A stretch of DNA of 64,000 bases from Limonium bicolor (taxonomy: Eukaryota; Streptophyta; Magnoliopsida; Caryophyllales; Plumbaginaceae): assembly GCA_023374045.1 (NCBI GenBank), contig CM041777.1:461433827-461497826 (forward strand), read 5' to 3'. Made by a program: the position numbers and the translations under genes. Position 1 is the first letter of the stretch, and each line of letters begins with the position of its first letter. Under the pieces are notes generated by a model. The model made no database searches. It was not told the DNA's origin and saw only the letters and a program-made list of their open reading frames with translations. Of this stretch, positions 45,469-57,510 are shown piece after piece.

Positions 45469-47113
45469 CCTTAAGGCTTAAAAAAAAAACCTAAGAGAGT
45501 TTAGTGGTATTAATGGTACCCCATTAAGGGGGCAAAGATTACTAGAGGTATAAAGACCTAGGGGATTAAGTTAAGTATAAGCTTAAAAGTTTAAGGTTAA
45601 GTTTGTAAGATTAAGTTGTAAGACTTAAGAGGTGTTAGGTGGGGATCATTAAGGGTTAAGTAAGTTAAGTAAGATAAGTAAGTTGAATTGAGTTAAGTGA
45701 TTAACAACCTAAAACTGAATGAATGTTTTAGGACTTGGAAATTGGACTCCGGAAGAGATTAAGCAACCGAACGACCACGGTGAACGGTACAGTTCTTCTT
45801 GTGACCTGCTTGCTAATGAGGTGTCCCTCGGCTTGTGTGCTATTTGTTTTTGTGTGCTCACTAAACAAGATAAAGCATGCAACCGGAATATTATGTTTAT
45901 TGTATTGTTGTGTGATGTTTGAAAACTAACACAACATACCGTGAGAACTTACTAACCAAAGTTAGTAAGGAATTGAGTGAGACTAAGGAACGCTCCCTAA
46001 TATGAGTTTGATATAAACCGAAAGAGGTTAACCAACAAACATGGTCTTGAGACTACTACTAACTGGAACTTAAGGGGGGAGTGAGGAACCCGGGACTGAC
46101 TCCGGTCATGCATGCTAAGGAAGGGGGTCGGTATCTATAGCAGATCCGACTTTCGCTTAAGGACTAGTCCCTGGACTTGTAGCCTTGGGTCGGTTGGCCG
46201 GCTCGGCTACATTGGACATCCAGTCCAAGGTAGGTGGCTTTAAGATGGTGTGGGGGGATCAAGCCTACATCCCCAACAATTTAAGAATGTTGTTTATTGC
46301 GGTAAGTGTCCTGCTGCTGGCTAGGGTTAACCAAGCCCTACAAAAATAAACAACGAACTAAGGGCTAACCTGTTCCCAATGAGAGAACGGTTGGCATACA
46401 TAAGGTAAGGTTAAGATAAGTTGCAACCATTCCTCTTTAAAGGATGGTTTGTATTATTAAGACTAAGATAAGCTACATCCACTCCTTTTTAAAGGATGGT
46501 TATTTCTAAGATTAAGATAAGACTAAGATTGATGTAAGATAAGGATGGACTAAGATTAAGAGGAAATATAACTTAAGGATTTAATAATTAACTCTTTAAT
46601 TAAGGGAACACATTTAAGTCGTTCATTGTGTGTGAACTTTGATTGTTCAAATTTGGTTTGTTGTTTACTGCACTTACTATTATGTTGTGCATCTAATCAA
46701 CCTCCATGCTATCGACAATTAGTCGTCGTAGCCACGTTAGCTTGGGGGCCATGAGAGGATCGTACCAGCATTCGTGCTGACCCCTTTGGGGGCTGTTTTT
46801 ACTACACAGGTGAACATCCGGAGGCGGCCGTCGCGAGAGTAAGAAGGGGGTACAAGTGTTACGGGTTAAGCGTGGCCTACGAGTTGTGCATATACACTCG
46901 TATGGCAATTGAGTTAGAATGATGTATAGGATGTGAGGGGATTGTAAAAAGGATATGTATTTAGTTAAGGTTGTTATGTATTAATGTTCGGTATATTCTG
47001 TAGTCAGACCGTGGCAAGGTCCTGAAGTGTAAAGAATTCCGTTGTGACATGTATATATATATGCTGTTAAGTTGCGAGACCACATTTGGATTGAGTTGGG
47101 GTGTTACAAAAAG

Positions 47114-47125
47114 TGGTATCAGAGC
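47114..47125 (+). other. B primer binding site (initiator tRNA-Met type)
   Basis: TGGTATCAGAGC five bases after the LTR end; the classic plant iMet PBS. Confidence 0.9.
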
Positions 47126-50100
47126 GTAGTTACGCTCTAAAGACAAGAATTTCCGAACTTAGGAGAATACTGAGGTTGAGTTTGAGTTATGGGTTAAGGG
47201 TTGAGTGTTAGAGTGAGAGGTGCGTTAGCTAGGACTTCCCAGTGTTTACCGGATATCCATAGTACCTAGACTCGCCCTCCACATCCCTAACCCTAAATAT
47301 AGGGAATAAATGCCAGAGAGAAGAAAGCCTTCTCTTACTCGGGAAAAACTGATCTGGCAGTTAGTTAGCAGCAGGCAATACGAGAAAACATCTTGAAGCT
47401 CAACAGTTACAGAGAACTTGGAGGTTTTTAATGGAGCGCATCGGTGAAACAGGCGCAACCAATGGAATTCTATCAGTAAGGGAACGGTAATTACCGGCAA
47501 CATGGGTCGACATGCTACGCAGTCGAAATAACCCGCAATACCAATGATAAGGAAAGCACTACGAGTGCAATGGATAAGGAAATGATAAGAGACATGAGTA
47601 CCGGACAGTGGTCCGAATGAGCATAGCAATGGGATAATACAAAGCTTAAGGGATTAGATTACTGGAAAGTCCAGTTGAGAACCGGAACTCCAAACCCCAT
47701 ACAATGAAAAAGGTTACAAACCTGGCCGACATAACGCGGACGACAGTGGAAACACATACAATTGTATACCGGAATAGGACTACGATGTAGTGCCTAAGGA
47801 GAATCATTACTTAGTGACCACGACAAAATGTGTGGGAACGGGAGCGAGGATTAAGACATAAGAAAATAATGAGGGGTTCCCTCAAGAAGAGGAACGCCCT
47901 GATAAATGATGGCACTATCAAAACGACAAGGAAACTGCCGGATGGTCAGTTATCCAAAATAAGAGATTATCGAAGGAGTCCCGAGGACTACCAATTACAT
48001 GGAAATTAGAAGGAAGTATCACTACCAATATACCTTGTACCAATAACCCATCCTGCATGGCGCACTTGCCATAGCAAGTGCTACCACGGTTAAGCTACAC
48101 GGAAAGCCATCAGGGCGAGGTAATAGAAAGCTACAGTTTGTAGTACATTTTAATGCCGGATTGCAAATCCATAAGAACAGAAGAATAAGACCTTGGAAAG
48201 GCCGACGGCCTAACCATGATGATGATGAGGTGATACACCAGTCAGCAGGGAGCTGAACTTGGACAGAGTACAAAAGATATAAATATTAGCAATGGTATAA
48301 CCTACTACAACAACAACCGACAGTACGGTAAGAACACCAATCCTGAACTCCAAGGGAAAACCTAAGAGATCGCTCGGTAATACGAGCAAAACACTACGTA
48401 AGTGATAACGTACAAGGATACGATGGAGACCGTCGACATAAAAACTTTCAACAAGAATGGGATAAGACTCCCGGATTGATCACTAAGAATACCAGTAATA
48501 AGCATTCTTCAATGAAGATGTTGGAAAACCCAGAAAACAAGGATAAAGAAAATGAACGTAAGCTATAACTGCTGAGGATTAAAGACATACAACCCTGGAA
48601 AAGGAAAGCTCAGAGGACTACCCCCACAGAGCGGGCATAGTCGAGCCGAACAAACTGATGAATGACAGCTAATACTGTTCGTCTAACTCATTAACACCCA
48701 AGTGTGAACAATCATCAACGGGTGGCGCGTGGTCAACGGAAGTTGAACGAAGCGTTGAGATGGAAGCATAAGATGACAGGATGATATCCAACTTGGACAC
48801 CGTAAGGTAAAGCCTAATACGAACTTAGCCTTATTCACTAAAAGGCATAAGTCTAATAAAACGACAGTATTGTCAAAGACACAAAGTAACCTCAGATCAC
48901 CTGAATAAACTTCCATAGCAGGAAGCAGGATGCAGTGACTTACCATGAAACCCGATATACATTCAATATGTAACTAACGGTGGATAGTGTTCAAAGGACC
49001 AGAAGCTTATGAGGATAACCTACAGATGAGTAAGAGTACAAGTAATGAACTGAGGCATTAAGCACTAAGAGCCTACGAGCCAAGGATGTTAACCACATCA
49101 GAGCCTGAGGCACAGTAAGTTGTAAGAAAGCTTATTTAAGCCACGAAGGAACTACAATTCGTAGATATGAACGGTTACCAAAACCTATAACTTAGATTGT
49201 GAAAGAACTGCCAAGAAAGGGCACCAATGAGAATAAGGGAATAATGCTAAGGACAGGGGCGGAGAACGAACCATTCTTTTAGGGTGGGGACACCTCTCCT
49301 TGTTGTGAGGCCATGAGTGGGAATGAAACCCCTCAAAAGGGCTTTCACTTATTAGAGATGCAATACGCTTTTGTTAGAGAATGGAAACTGTAAACTTGAG
49401 ATTACCTTAGGACATATCAGGTACACTTGAGTAATAAGGAAGGTTGTAGAGATAGACCCCATATTCAACACCCAGGATGTAAGAATTAGTGATCGTCAGA
49501 GATAAACATTGTGAGTGCACATTATGGCACGTCAAGTGACCAATGCTCAGAAGAGCTTGTGATTCAGTGGATGACTTCTTCAGGAACCGGTTAAATTACA
49601 TGGTAAGCAACGTCATAAGGATGAAAGAATGCGAGGGAAATCAGCCTATTTACGAATCTGCGATTTAAGCAGAACATTTTCACATCAAGAGTCAACTATT
49701 TTACAACACGGTACGGCAACCGCCATATACCGGAATGAGAGAACTCCCAGTGTGTTTACACCAAGAAGGGATAGAGTATAAGGTAAGACATTAGAATAAG
49801 TGATTAAGAGGTTGCACCATCAATGGGCAACATGGTAAAGGCCAACTACCACGGTAGTAGTGGTCGTGAGTACAATAGTTAGATAAGGGGGATTAAGTCG
49901 TGGTGCGCGGTAAAGCGACCGTTAGGTATGAGCCGTCAAATATTGACACTGAGGCAATGAGATTATGAGTTAAGACCAATATAAGTAAGGAAATAAGATG
50001 GTAGACGAACTGCGCATTGACGCCAGTGGTCTAGATCAGGTGAGGTAAGATTTCACAGGAAGCACACTACCCAATCCTTATGGAACTAGAAGTGCATTCC

Positions 50101-52344
50101 TAGTAGAACAAATATGAGAAACAAGGTAAGAGGCTCTACGGAAAGAGACCTCAGTTATTAAGAGACCGAATCAGTACGGGACACAGAAAGAGCTAGAGCA
50201 TACAATACCAAGAACATAGTAAATGGATTTTCCTTGATTAAATCAAGAAGAACAATAAGTGTTATTATGGAACGATGAAAGAGGAGATCGACAACAGAAT
50301 ACTTCATAATTAGCAATAGCTAAACGTGTGACGAACACTATGAGTTTACTAAAACGAGATGTGGGACGACTGCACCCCACAGGGGCTTGCAGGCCTGACA
50401 CGCTCATTTATGAGGTAGTTGGGTAAGTAGTAATGTACCAGTAAGGTACCCCATGCATGTAGACGAGTGGTGTAAGGAACATGGGAAGTAGTCGACTCCG
50501 TACCACCGACAACGACGCAAGATCAGACAGGAGCAGCTACTACCAAAAACAGTTGAAGAAAAAGAAATTCAGTTCAACCAACAACGCAAAGGAACCAGAG
50601 AACAAATAATTAAAACTATGAAGTGCGAGAAGCACGGATTGTTAAGTACAGACATTGGATATGTCTTAAGAAGTTAAGGATAAGACTGTGAAGCGCAATA
50701 AGCACTAAACAGTAGTTTCAGATTAAGAATCATCCTCAGACCAAAGGTCAGACGAAAAATGATTTAGACACTTGAGAAAACACTAAGAGTACAAATATTA
50801 GATCTCCAGGGAGACTGGATACACGAGCTACAACTCATCAAGGCCGTGTATATATAAAGATAACATGTGACCATTGAGGGACCTTTAGTGCTAAACCATA
50901 AGCACGCAGGAGGAAGATATACAATACTATAAAAAGGATAAGCGAGGCAGTTAAGCCTAAGACCATCAGAGTTGTGCAGCGGAAGCTAGCAGATCACTAC
51001 CTTTGAGATTAGACCCAACTAAATTAAGGAAATGGTATAAGTACCATTAAGAATCCTCGATACAGAGACTAAGTCATTTCTGATCGAATTATAAGTAAGA
51101 TAGATGACATGGAAGCTAGAATGCTTGGTGAGAATTAGACATCTTGAACTTATGTTCAAGGATGATATAATGTTGATTACGTGGGCGTAATCCATTTTAA
51201 GGGGGGTAGAGCGAAAACCGCTTAGCGTATGTTTGTGTACTGAGTACATAAACTATGGTGTGCATAGCACAAAATAATTTGAGAATATGTTTTACATAAA
51301 CATTTTGAGATAAAATATGGTTATTGCGCACAAAAGATGTGAATACCATACATATTAAGTACCTATCTTGTTAACTCCGGTGTGAGTACAAGTTAAGAGA
51401 ATTAAGGAAGATGATTAAGGAGACTTAAGAAATAAGGAATATATGAGGTATGAGTCGATATGAGACTATGTGTGGGATAAGAATAAGATAACACTATTGG
51501 ATACTGTTCGATATGAGTATGAGGAAGGAAATTGTAATGCTATGAGATATAAGATGGTGAGAATTGGTATGAGACGGTTATAGAACTTAGTAGGAATTTA
51601 AGTCTTGAGGTAATTACTAAGAGATGAATCGGGAATGTTTGATGGACTGAGTCCACACTTTGGTGATGTATTGATTATGATTAGAAGAACTAAAAAGATA
51701 GAAAATTGGACATGAGTGAATTATTTGGATGTTTGAAAATGACGTGGGAGGTGGAACTTGATTTTCTAGGGATCAAGGGAAACCGAACACAAATTGGGGT
51801 GGAAGGATAGTTCTACACTGATGCTGATCACATCAGGTTGGATGATTCCTGAAACTCCCTACCAGTGGTCACAATTAAATCACGCTAAGATAGAGGATTA
51901 GGATAAAATGAAATTGGAGTTGGTTGTATTTTTAATTAGAGGAATTATTCCTCACATGACCTCGTAAAAAGGATTACCTTTTTACTGAGTCTCGCCCATG
52001 AAGTCGAGGACGCACGAGCCTTTTCTTCGGACCGGTGACATGGGAGAGCAGAGTGTTTTGTATTCTGGCCCATGGTGACGAGGACGAATGAGCCATTGTC
52101 TATGGACCGGTGACATGGGAGAATACGTTGGAAATTATGTGAATGTTTTTAATCATCAAAAGGAACAAAGGGAATTTTGAGTGCTATACATGCGTAAGCA
52201 TGTTGTGTGATATTTAAGAATAAGCATATGGTGGACCTAAGGATTCAATGAGTTTAAGTATACATAAGTATGATCTGTGGAATGAGGTAAGATATGTATT
52301 CTAATAAGATAAGATGCATGGGAACTTTGGGGATAAAGTTCTTT
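47126..52344 (+). other. B internal region without recognisable genes
   Basis: 5.2 kb, purine-rich on plus. The longest frame is 127 codons on the minus strand (47246-47629) and looks random; no gag, RT (YxDD) or integrase motif was found. The part after about 49290 matches the element C pieces 10009-11764 and 20744-21966, so the non-coding sequence is shared by two insertions. A second PPT-like block lies near 51176. Confidence 0.6.
51176..51210 (+). other. Internal second PPT-like block (element B)
   Basis: TTACGTGGGCGTAATCC then ATTTTAAGGGGGGTAGAG, about 1.15 kb before the true PPT; counterpart of 11594-11628. Confidence 0.6.
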
Positions 52345-52358
52345 TAAGGGGGGTAGAT
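52345..52358 (+). other. B polypurine tract
   Basis: TAAGGGGGGTAGAT directly before the 3' LTR. Confidence 0.85.
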
Positions 52359-53096
52359 TGAAATACCCCAAACCTAAGTATGCTAAGTAAACATCAATTT
52401 ATGATGTAGTAAGGCTAAAATATGCCTTAGAAAGATTAGTAGGCAATTTAAACCAAGGAAAACACAAGAAAATGCCTTAAGGGCAATTTGGGCAAAAACA
52501 TGCTCTAAGCTTGGAGTGACTTTGATTAGCACCCAAATACCATGATAAGACTTTAGTAATATGATAATGGACATTTCAAATCAATTAGAAAAGAAAACCA
52601 AGTTCAAAAACAAGCTTAAACACAAAATGTGCTTTAAGACTCCTTAAAGCACCTTTTTGAGAAATTGTCTTAGAATTGAGTTTTGAGTGGCTAAATGCCC
52701 ATGATTACATCTTAATCAACATGTGTACTAATTATTATCACATTAGGAAGCCTAAATCAATGGGAAACCAAAAATTTCACGAATATGTGGACTAATTAGT
52801 GAATAGTGCCAAATAGGTACAAGTTTAAGTTTTAATCAATATAAGCTATTTAGTTGGTCAACAAAGACCATGACTAGCCTTATTTAAGAGGGGGCCGGTT
52901 TTATAAGGGATGAGTCACCCAAGACTTCATCAAATAAGAAAGGATAAAGAAGAGTAAAGTAAAAGGAGTTACTATTTGCTTTTATAAAGCAAATATCTTA
53001 TATTAACCTACCTCTCTCCTCTCTTCTTCATTTCTCTTCTTCTTCCACAATTTTCTTCCTCTTCTCTCTGTTATAAACCGTCTCCAAGCAGCACCC

Positions 53097-53417
53097 ATGG
53101 CACCACCACCTTGCTTTGTCAACAACTTACTCATTTTAGCTCCAAATCAAAAACTAAACACATATATCTCTTTTAGACCAAGACCTTGCTTCCTATCTTT
53201 TCAAAATCTGAAAAGCCTCATTTTGGAGCCATGGGAAATCACCATTGAAGGAGGAAAAGCTAGCTTGAGGTGTTCATTATCTTCTCCATTCATTCTAGGT
53301 AAGGAAAATGAAAGAAAAATCAACTTTCCATCCTTTTTCTTAGATGGCCGAAAATCATCACTCATGGAGCCTTGTTTTATCCATTGTTCTAGCTTGATTC
53401 TATTCTCCAAGGGCTAG
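53097..53417 (+). CDS. Leader ORF in B 3' LTR, unknown
   Basis: 106 codons from the first ATG downstream of the predicted LTR transcription start, MAPPPCFVNNLLILAPNQKL onward. No domain, signal peptide or known family was recognised; there are Leu/Phe-rich stretches (SLILEPWEIT, SFFLDGRKSS). The same ORF in the 5' LTR (36983) is cut short by a 4-bp insertion. D and E have a small ORF at the same LTR distance (about 740 bp) starting ATGGC, with weak similarity in the stretch after TATCTTTTCAAAAT. A GTAAGG donor lies inside it, so part may be exon and part intron. Coding is uncertain. Confidence 0.3.
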   Translation: MAPPPCFVNNLLILAPNQKLNTYISFRPRPCFLSFQNLKSLILEPWEITIEGGKASLRCSLSSPFILGKENERKINFPSFFLDGRKSSLMEPCFIHCSSLILFSKG

Positions 53418-55090
53418 AGGAGGTCCTTCTTGATTCATATCCAAGCCTATCTTAAGACTCCAAGGTAACATTCATTTCAATACCTTAGAACACATTTCTA
53501 ACCTAGGGTTTACTCCTTAAGGTTAATGTATTATTTAGCACTCATGAGAGCCAATGTATATTGATTAGAACATTGGCAAGGGAAATTTAAATGGTGGCCG
53601 AGATTTCCAAGGGAAGAAGCCTAAGGAGGAAGTTGAGAGAAACTTGAGAAAAACAAGGTAAAATGCTTACCTAATGGTGGTTTAAGTTTTAAGGGATGAG
53701 TTTAGATGGGTACCAATGTAGCCTAGAGCTTACATTGTGTATTGGGTTATATAACCTAAGAAAAAGAACTTAAACAAGCTTATGAACTTGTGATTAAGGA
53801 GCCAATGGGAATGAGTTAGTAATATAAGGTTAAGATGAGTTTTAAGAGCATTATAACTACTATGAGATTGATGGGTGTACTTGCAGGTTGAAAGCTTTTA
53901 TATGTGGGAAATTAAGTGTTTAAGTTTAAGTTATTTAAGGGCCTAAGAGCCATGTCATTTAAGAGCCTTGGTGCTTTGCAATTTAAGATTATTGCATCAT
54001 GTTAAGTTTGTTGTGAATGAGTTGATTTGGGTGAGAAAATAAGATGAGAAAGGACTTGATGTGTGTGAGATGGTTGAATGAGGAAAGCAATGCATTTGGG
54101 CATGATAATGTACTAGAGAAGCTATGGCGAAATTTGAGTAGAAAACGAAGTGTTTAAGTGGTAGTGGTGAGTTAATATGCCCTAGGATTCACTAGGGATC
54201 ATTATGAGGAATTTGAGTGGAAATGGGTTGACTAAGGAGTTCTCGAGGTTTAGGATGACCTAGAGATGTCTAGGAGGAATTAGAGGATTGGTGAGTGTAT
54301 TAAACACACCAAAATCATGGTATGAAGAATGTAAGACTTGTGCAAAAATCTGGAGGAAATGATGTACAATGCTTTGAGATGATTTAGGTATGAACTAGAG
54401 AGAAAAACAATGAGAGTTTCGGGAAGTTTGCGTAAGAGGTGGTGATGTTAGTAGTGGACTAGTAAGGTTTAGTTTAAATGGTAATGTGTGGACTTGGGTG
54501 ATGGAAGTGAAAATTGTAGGAGAAGGTTGTAAGTCGTCAAGGAAAATGACTAGAAACGTATAAGGGTTTATGATCATGAGAATGGTGAGTAAGTTGCATA
54601 AAAGAGGTGGAAATGTCTAAGGAGGGTGTTGCATGGTCAAGGTAAATGAAGAACAATGTCAAGGTGTTAAGTTAATGGAAAGAAATGTATAAGTAAGCTC
54701 AAGAGTTTAGGAGTGATGAGTAACAAATGAAAAGAGAAATTGTGCATGGACATGCAAGATGACCTTGGAAGGTTTAACAAGCAAAGATGGAGTGTAATGA
54801 TGTTAAGGAGGAGTTATATGGGTTGAAAAGAAACACTTTGGTTAGTTGAAGTTTTAGACAAAATGTACATGTTGGAAATATAAGGAAATAATTAACAAGT
54901 GTTAGGAATTTCTTGCAAGAATTGAGTAAAAGGTTGGAATGATCTTTGGAGGTTATTTTAATGAGTATGGAGGATGATTAAAGGTGGGTTTAAGGGTCTA
55001 AATGATGTTAGAACACATTAGGAGGTTTTAGGAGAAGTTTGGTGAAGATTTAACAATTTTTGGACATGTTCTGGAGGCGTTCGACCCAGG

Positions 55091-55268
55091 GGTCCGACCC
55101 AAGTTTGGGTCGGACGGACCTCTGTTAAGCCACCGTAAGTGTTCCTGGAATGGTCCGACCCAGTTGGTTGGGTCGGACGGTGGGTCGGACGGGAGAGTTT
55201 TAAAAGACGGAAGAATTTCTGGAATGGTCCGACCCAGTTGGTTGGGTCAGACGGTGGGTCGGACGACC
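55091..55268 (+). repeat. Hairpin array in B 3' LTR (three units)
   Basis: Units at 55091, 55152 and 55227, one more than in the 5' LTR. The extra spacer GGGAGAGTTTTAAAAGACGG resembles the CCGAGAGTTTTACAAAG spacer of LTR C. Confidence 0.85.
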
Positions 55269-57333
55269 CTTAAGGCTTTAAAAAAAAACCTAAGAGAGTT
55301 TAGTGGTATTAATGGTACCCCATTAAGGGGGCAAAGATTACTAGAGGTATAAAGACCTAGGGGATTAAGTTAAGTATAAGCTTAAAAGTTTAAGGTTAAG
55401 TTTGTAAGATTAAGTTGTAAGACTTAAGAGGTGTTAGGTGGGGATCATTAAGGGCTAAGTAAGTTAAGTAGGATAAGTAAGTTGAATTGAGTTAAGTGAT
55501 TAACAACCAAAAACTGAATGAATGTTTTAGGACTTGGAAATTGGACTCCGGAAGAGATTAAGCAACCGAACGACCAACGGTGAACGGTACAGTTCTTCTT
55601 GTGACCTGCTTGCTAACGAGGTGTCCCTCGGCTTGTGTGCTATTTGTTTTTGTGTGCTCACTAAACAAGATAAAGCATGCAACCGGAATATTATGTTTAT
55701 TGTATTGTTGTGTGATGTTTGAAAACTAACACAACATACCGTGAGAACTTACTAACCAACGTTTAGTAAGGAATTGAGTGAGACTAAGGAACGCTCCCTA
55801 ATATGATTTGATATAAACCGAAAGAGGTTAACCAACAAACATGGTCTTGAGACTACTACTAACTGGAACTTAAGGGGGGAGTGAGGAACCCGGGACTGAC
55901 TCCGGTCATGCATGCTAAGGAAAGGGGGTCGGTATCTATAGCAGATCCGACTTTCGCTTAAGGACTAGTCCCCGGACTAGTAGCCTTGGGTCGGTTGGCC
56001 GGCTCGGCTACATTGGACATCCAGTCCAAGGTAGGTGGCTTTAAGATGGCGTGGGGGGATCAAGCCTACATCCCCAACAATTTAAGAATGTTGTTTATTG
56101 CCGGTAAGTGTTCTGCTGCTGGCTAGGGTTAACCAAGCCCTACAAAAATAAACAACGAACTAAGGGCTAACCTGTTCCCAATGAGAGAACGGTTGGCATA
56201 CATAAGGTAAGGTTAAGATAAGTTGCAACCATTCCTCTTTAAAGGATGGTTTGTATTATTAAGACTAAGATAAGCTACATCCACTCCTTTTTAAAGGATG
56301 GTTGTTTCTAAGATTAAGATAAGACTAAGATTGAGGTGAGATAAGGATGGACTAAGATTAAGAGGAAATATAACTTAAGGAGTTAAATAATTAACTCTCT
56401 AATTAAGGGAACGCATTTAAGTCGTTCATTGTGTGTGAACTTTGATTGTTCAAATTTGGTTTGTTGTTTACTGCACTTACTATTATGTTGTGCATCTAAT
56501 CAACCTCCATGCTATCGACAATTAGTCGTCATAGCCACGTTAGCTTGGGGGCCATGAGAGGATCGTACCAGCATTCGTGCTGACCCCCTTTGGGGGCTGT
56601 TTTACTACACAGGTGAACATCCGGAGGCGGCCGTCGCGAGAGTAAGAAGGGGTACAAGTGTTACGGGTTAAGCGTGGCCTACGAGTTGTGCATATACACT
56701 CGTATGGCAATTGAGTTAGAAAGATGTATAGGATGTGAGGGGATTGTAAAAAGGATATGTATTTGGTTAAGGTTGTTATGTACTAATGTTCGGTATATTC
56801 TGTAGTCAGACCGTGGCAAGGTCCTGAAGTGTAAAGAATTCCGCTGTGACATGTATATATATATGCTGTTAAGTTGCGAGACCACATTTGGATTGAGTTG
56901 GGGTGTTACATGAGTGGTCAAATGTACCCCTAAAAATTATAGTTCATTAAATAACTATAAATAAACATTAATGGGAGTGTAATAACCATTAAAATCAAAG
57001 AAACGAGAAAAATCCGGAAAACGGGCCCGGTTAGTGAATAGTGTTAAACCAGGTAAATTAACGAGCGTTTTCTGTAAAAGACAAAAAATGCTCCAGCTTA
57101 TATATATGTGCAGGCCGGTTTTAATATGTAATCAGCTCTCACACACTCACACACACCTAGATAATTAAATAAGTCAAAAAGCAAGTAAAACAAAAAGGTA
57201 AAAACCAACCTTACCTTCTTTCTCCTCTCATTTCTCCTTTCCCTTTTCTCTTTCTTATTCTTTCCCCCTCCCATCTGATTTTGATCCTCTCTATCTGGTT
57301 GGGGACGATTTTTGAGTTCTCCACAAAGCTCCC

Positions 57334-57510
57334 ATGGCTTCCTCTCTTCTTCCACTTGCTTTAGCTAGCTCCATGCTCCAAATCAAGAAAAAATTACATA
57401 TTCTTCTTCTCCTCCTCAAGCTCTACACTTCCCTCTTTTTAGAATTTCAAAATGGTGAATTTCATCTCCATGGGGTTTGGCCATTTGAAGAGGAAAGCAC
57501 ATCTTCTTGA
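57334..57510 (+). CDS. Leader micro-ORF in LTR D
   Basis: 58 codons: MASSLLPLALASSMLQIKKK, then LHILLLLLKLYTSLFLEFQ, then GEFHLHGVWPFEE. It matches the E ORF (62522-62692) codon for codon over KLHILL-L-KLY-S-F--F and FxLHGxWxFEE, including start distance (about 745 bp into the LTR). The hydrophobic leucine-rich middle could be a membrane or signal-like segment. It is followed within 30 bp by a donor-like site (AAGATAAA here, AAGGTAAA in E). LTR C has homologous but frame-broken sequence from 32526. No known family. It may be a translated leader peptide or a conserved leader sequence that happens to be open. Confidence 0.35.
   Translation: MASSLLPLALASSMLQIKKKLHILLLLLKLYTSLFLEFQNGEFHLHGVWPFEEESTSS

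Larger units (their letters stand above)
36248..47108 (+). repeat. B 5' LTR (interrupted by N)
   Basis: About 4.48 kb once N and one TTTAG are removed. TATA-like TTATTTAAG at 36766-36774. The leader ORF starts ATGGCACCACCACC at 36983, but a 4-bp insertion puts a stop (TAG) after about 25 codons, unlike the 3' LTR copy. A two-unit hairpin array lies at 45366-45468 and the acceptor-like block at 46767-46811. Confidence 0.87.
36248..56910 (+). mobile_element. B: chromovirus-like Ty3/gypsy element, apparently non-coding
   Basis: 5' LTR 36248-47108 (interrupted by N), PBS 47114-47125, internal region to 52358, 3' LTR 52359-56910. TGAGT is duplicated exactly (36243-36247 and 56911-56915). Ends are TGAAATACCCC and GGGGTGTTACA. 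The pol-end/PPT phrase AACTTTGGGGATAAAGTT then CTTTTAAGGGGGGTAGAT is of chromovirus type, but the 5.2 kb internal region has no open frame with gag or pol motifs. It is either very decayed or a large non-autonomous derivative. The LTRs are very similar to each other, arguing for a fairly recent insertion and against simple decay. Confidence 0.88.
52359..56910 (+). repeat. B 3' LTR
   Basis: 4552 bp, the uninterrupted copy. TATA-like TTATTTAAG at 52880-52888; leader ORF 53097-53417; strong donor-like CATTCTAG|GTAAGG near 53298; three-unit hairpin array 55091-55268; acceptor-like block near 56573-56613; ends GGGGTGTTACA. Confidence 0.9.

Noticed and set aside
47114..47125. tRNA-like sequence
   Set aside because: Only the 12-base complement of a tRNA 3' end; it is the PBS, not a tRNA gene. 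The same holds for 39045-39061 and 3405-3422.
47246..47629. 127-codon minus-strand ORF in the B internal region
   Set aside because: Antisense to the element, Cys/Leu-rich random-looking composition, no domain, and not recognisable in element C.
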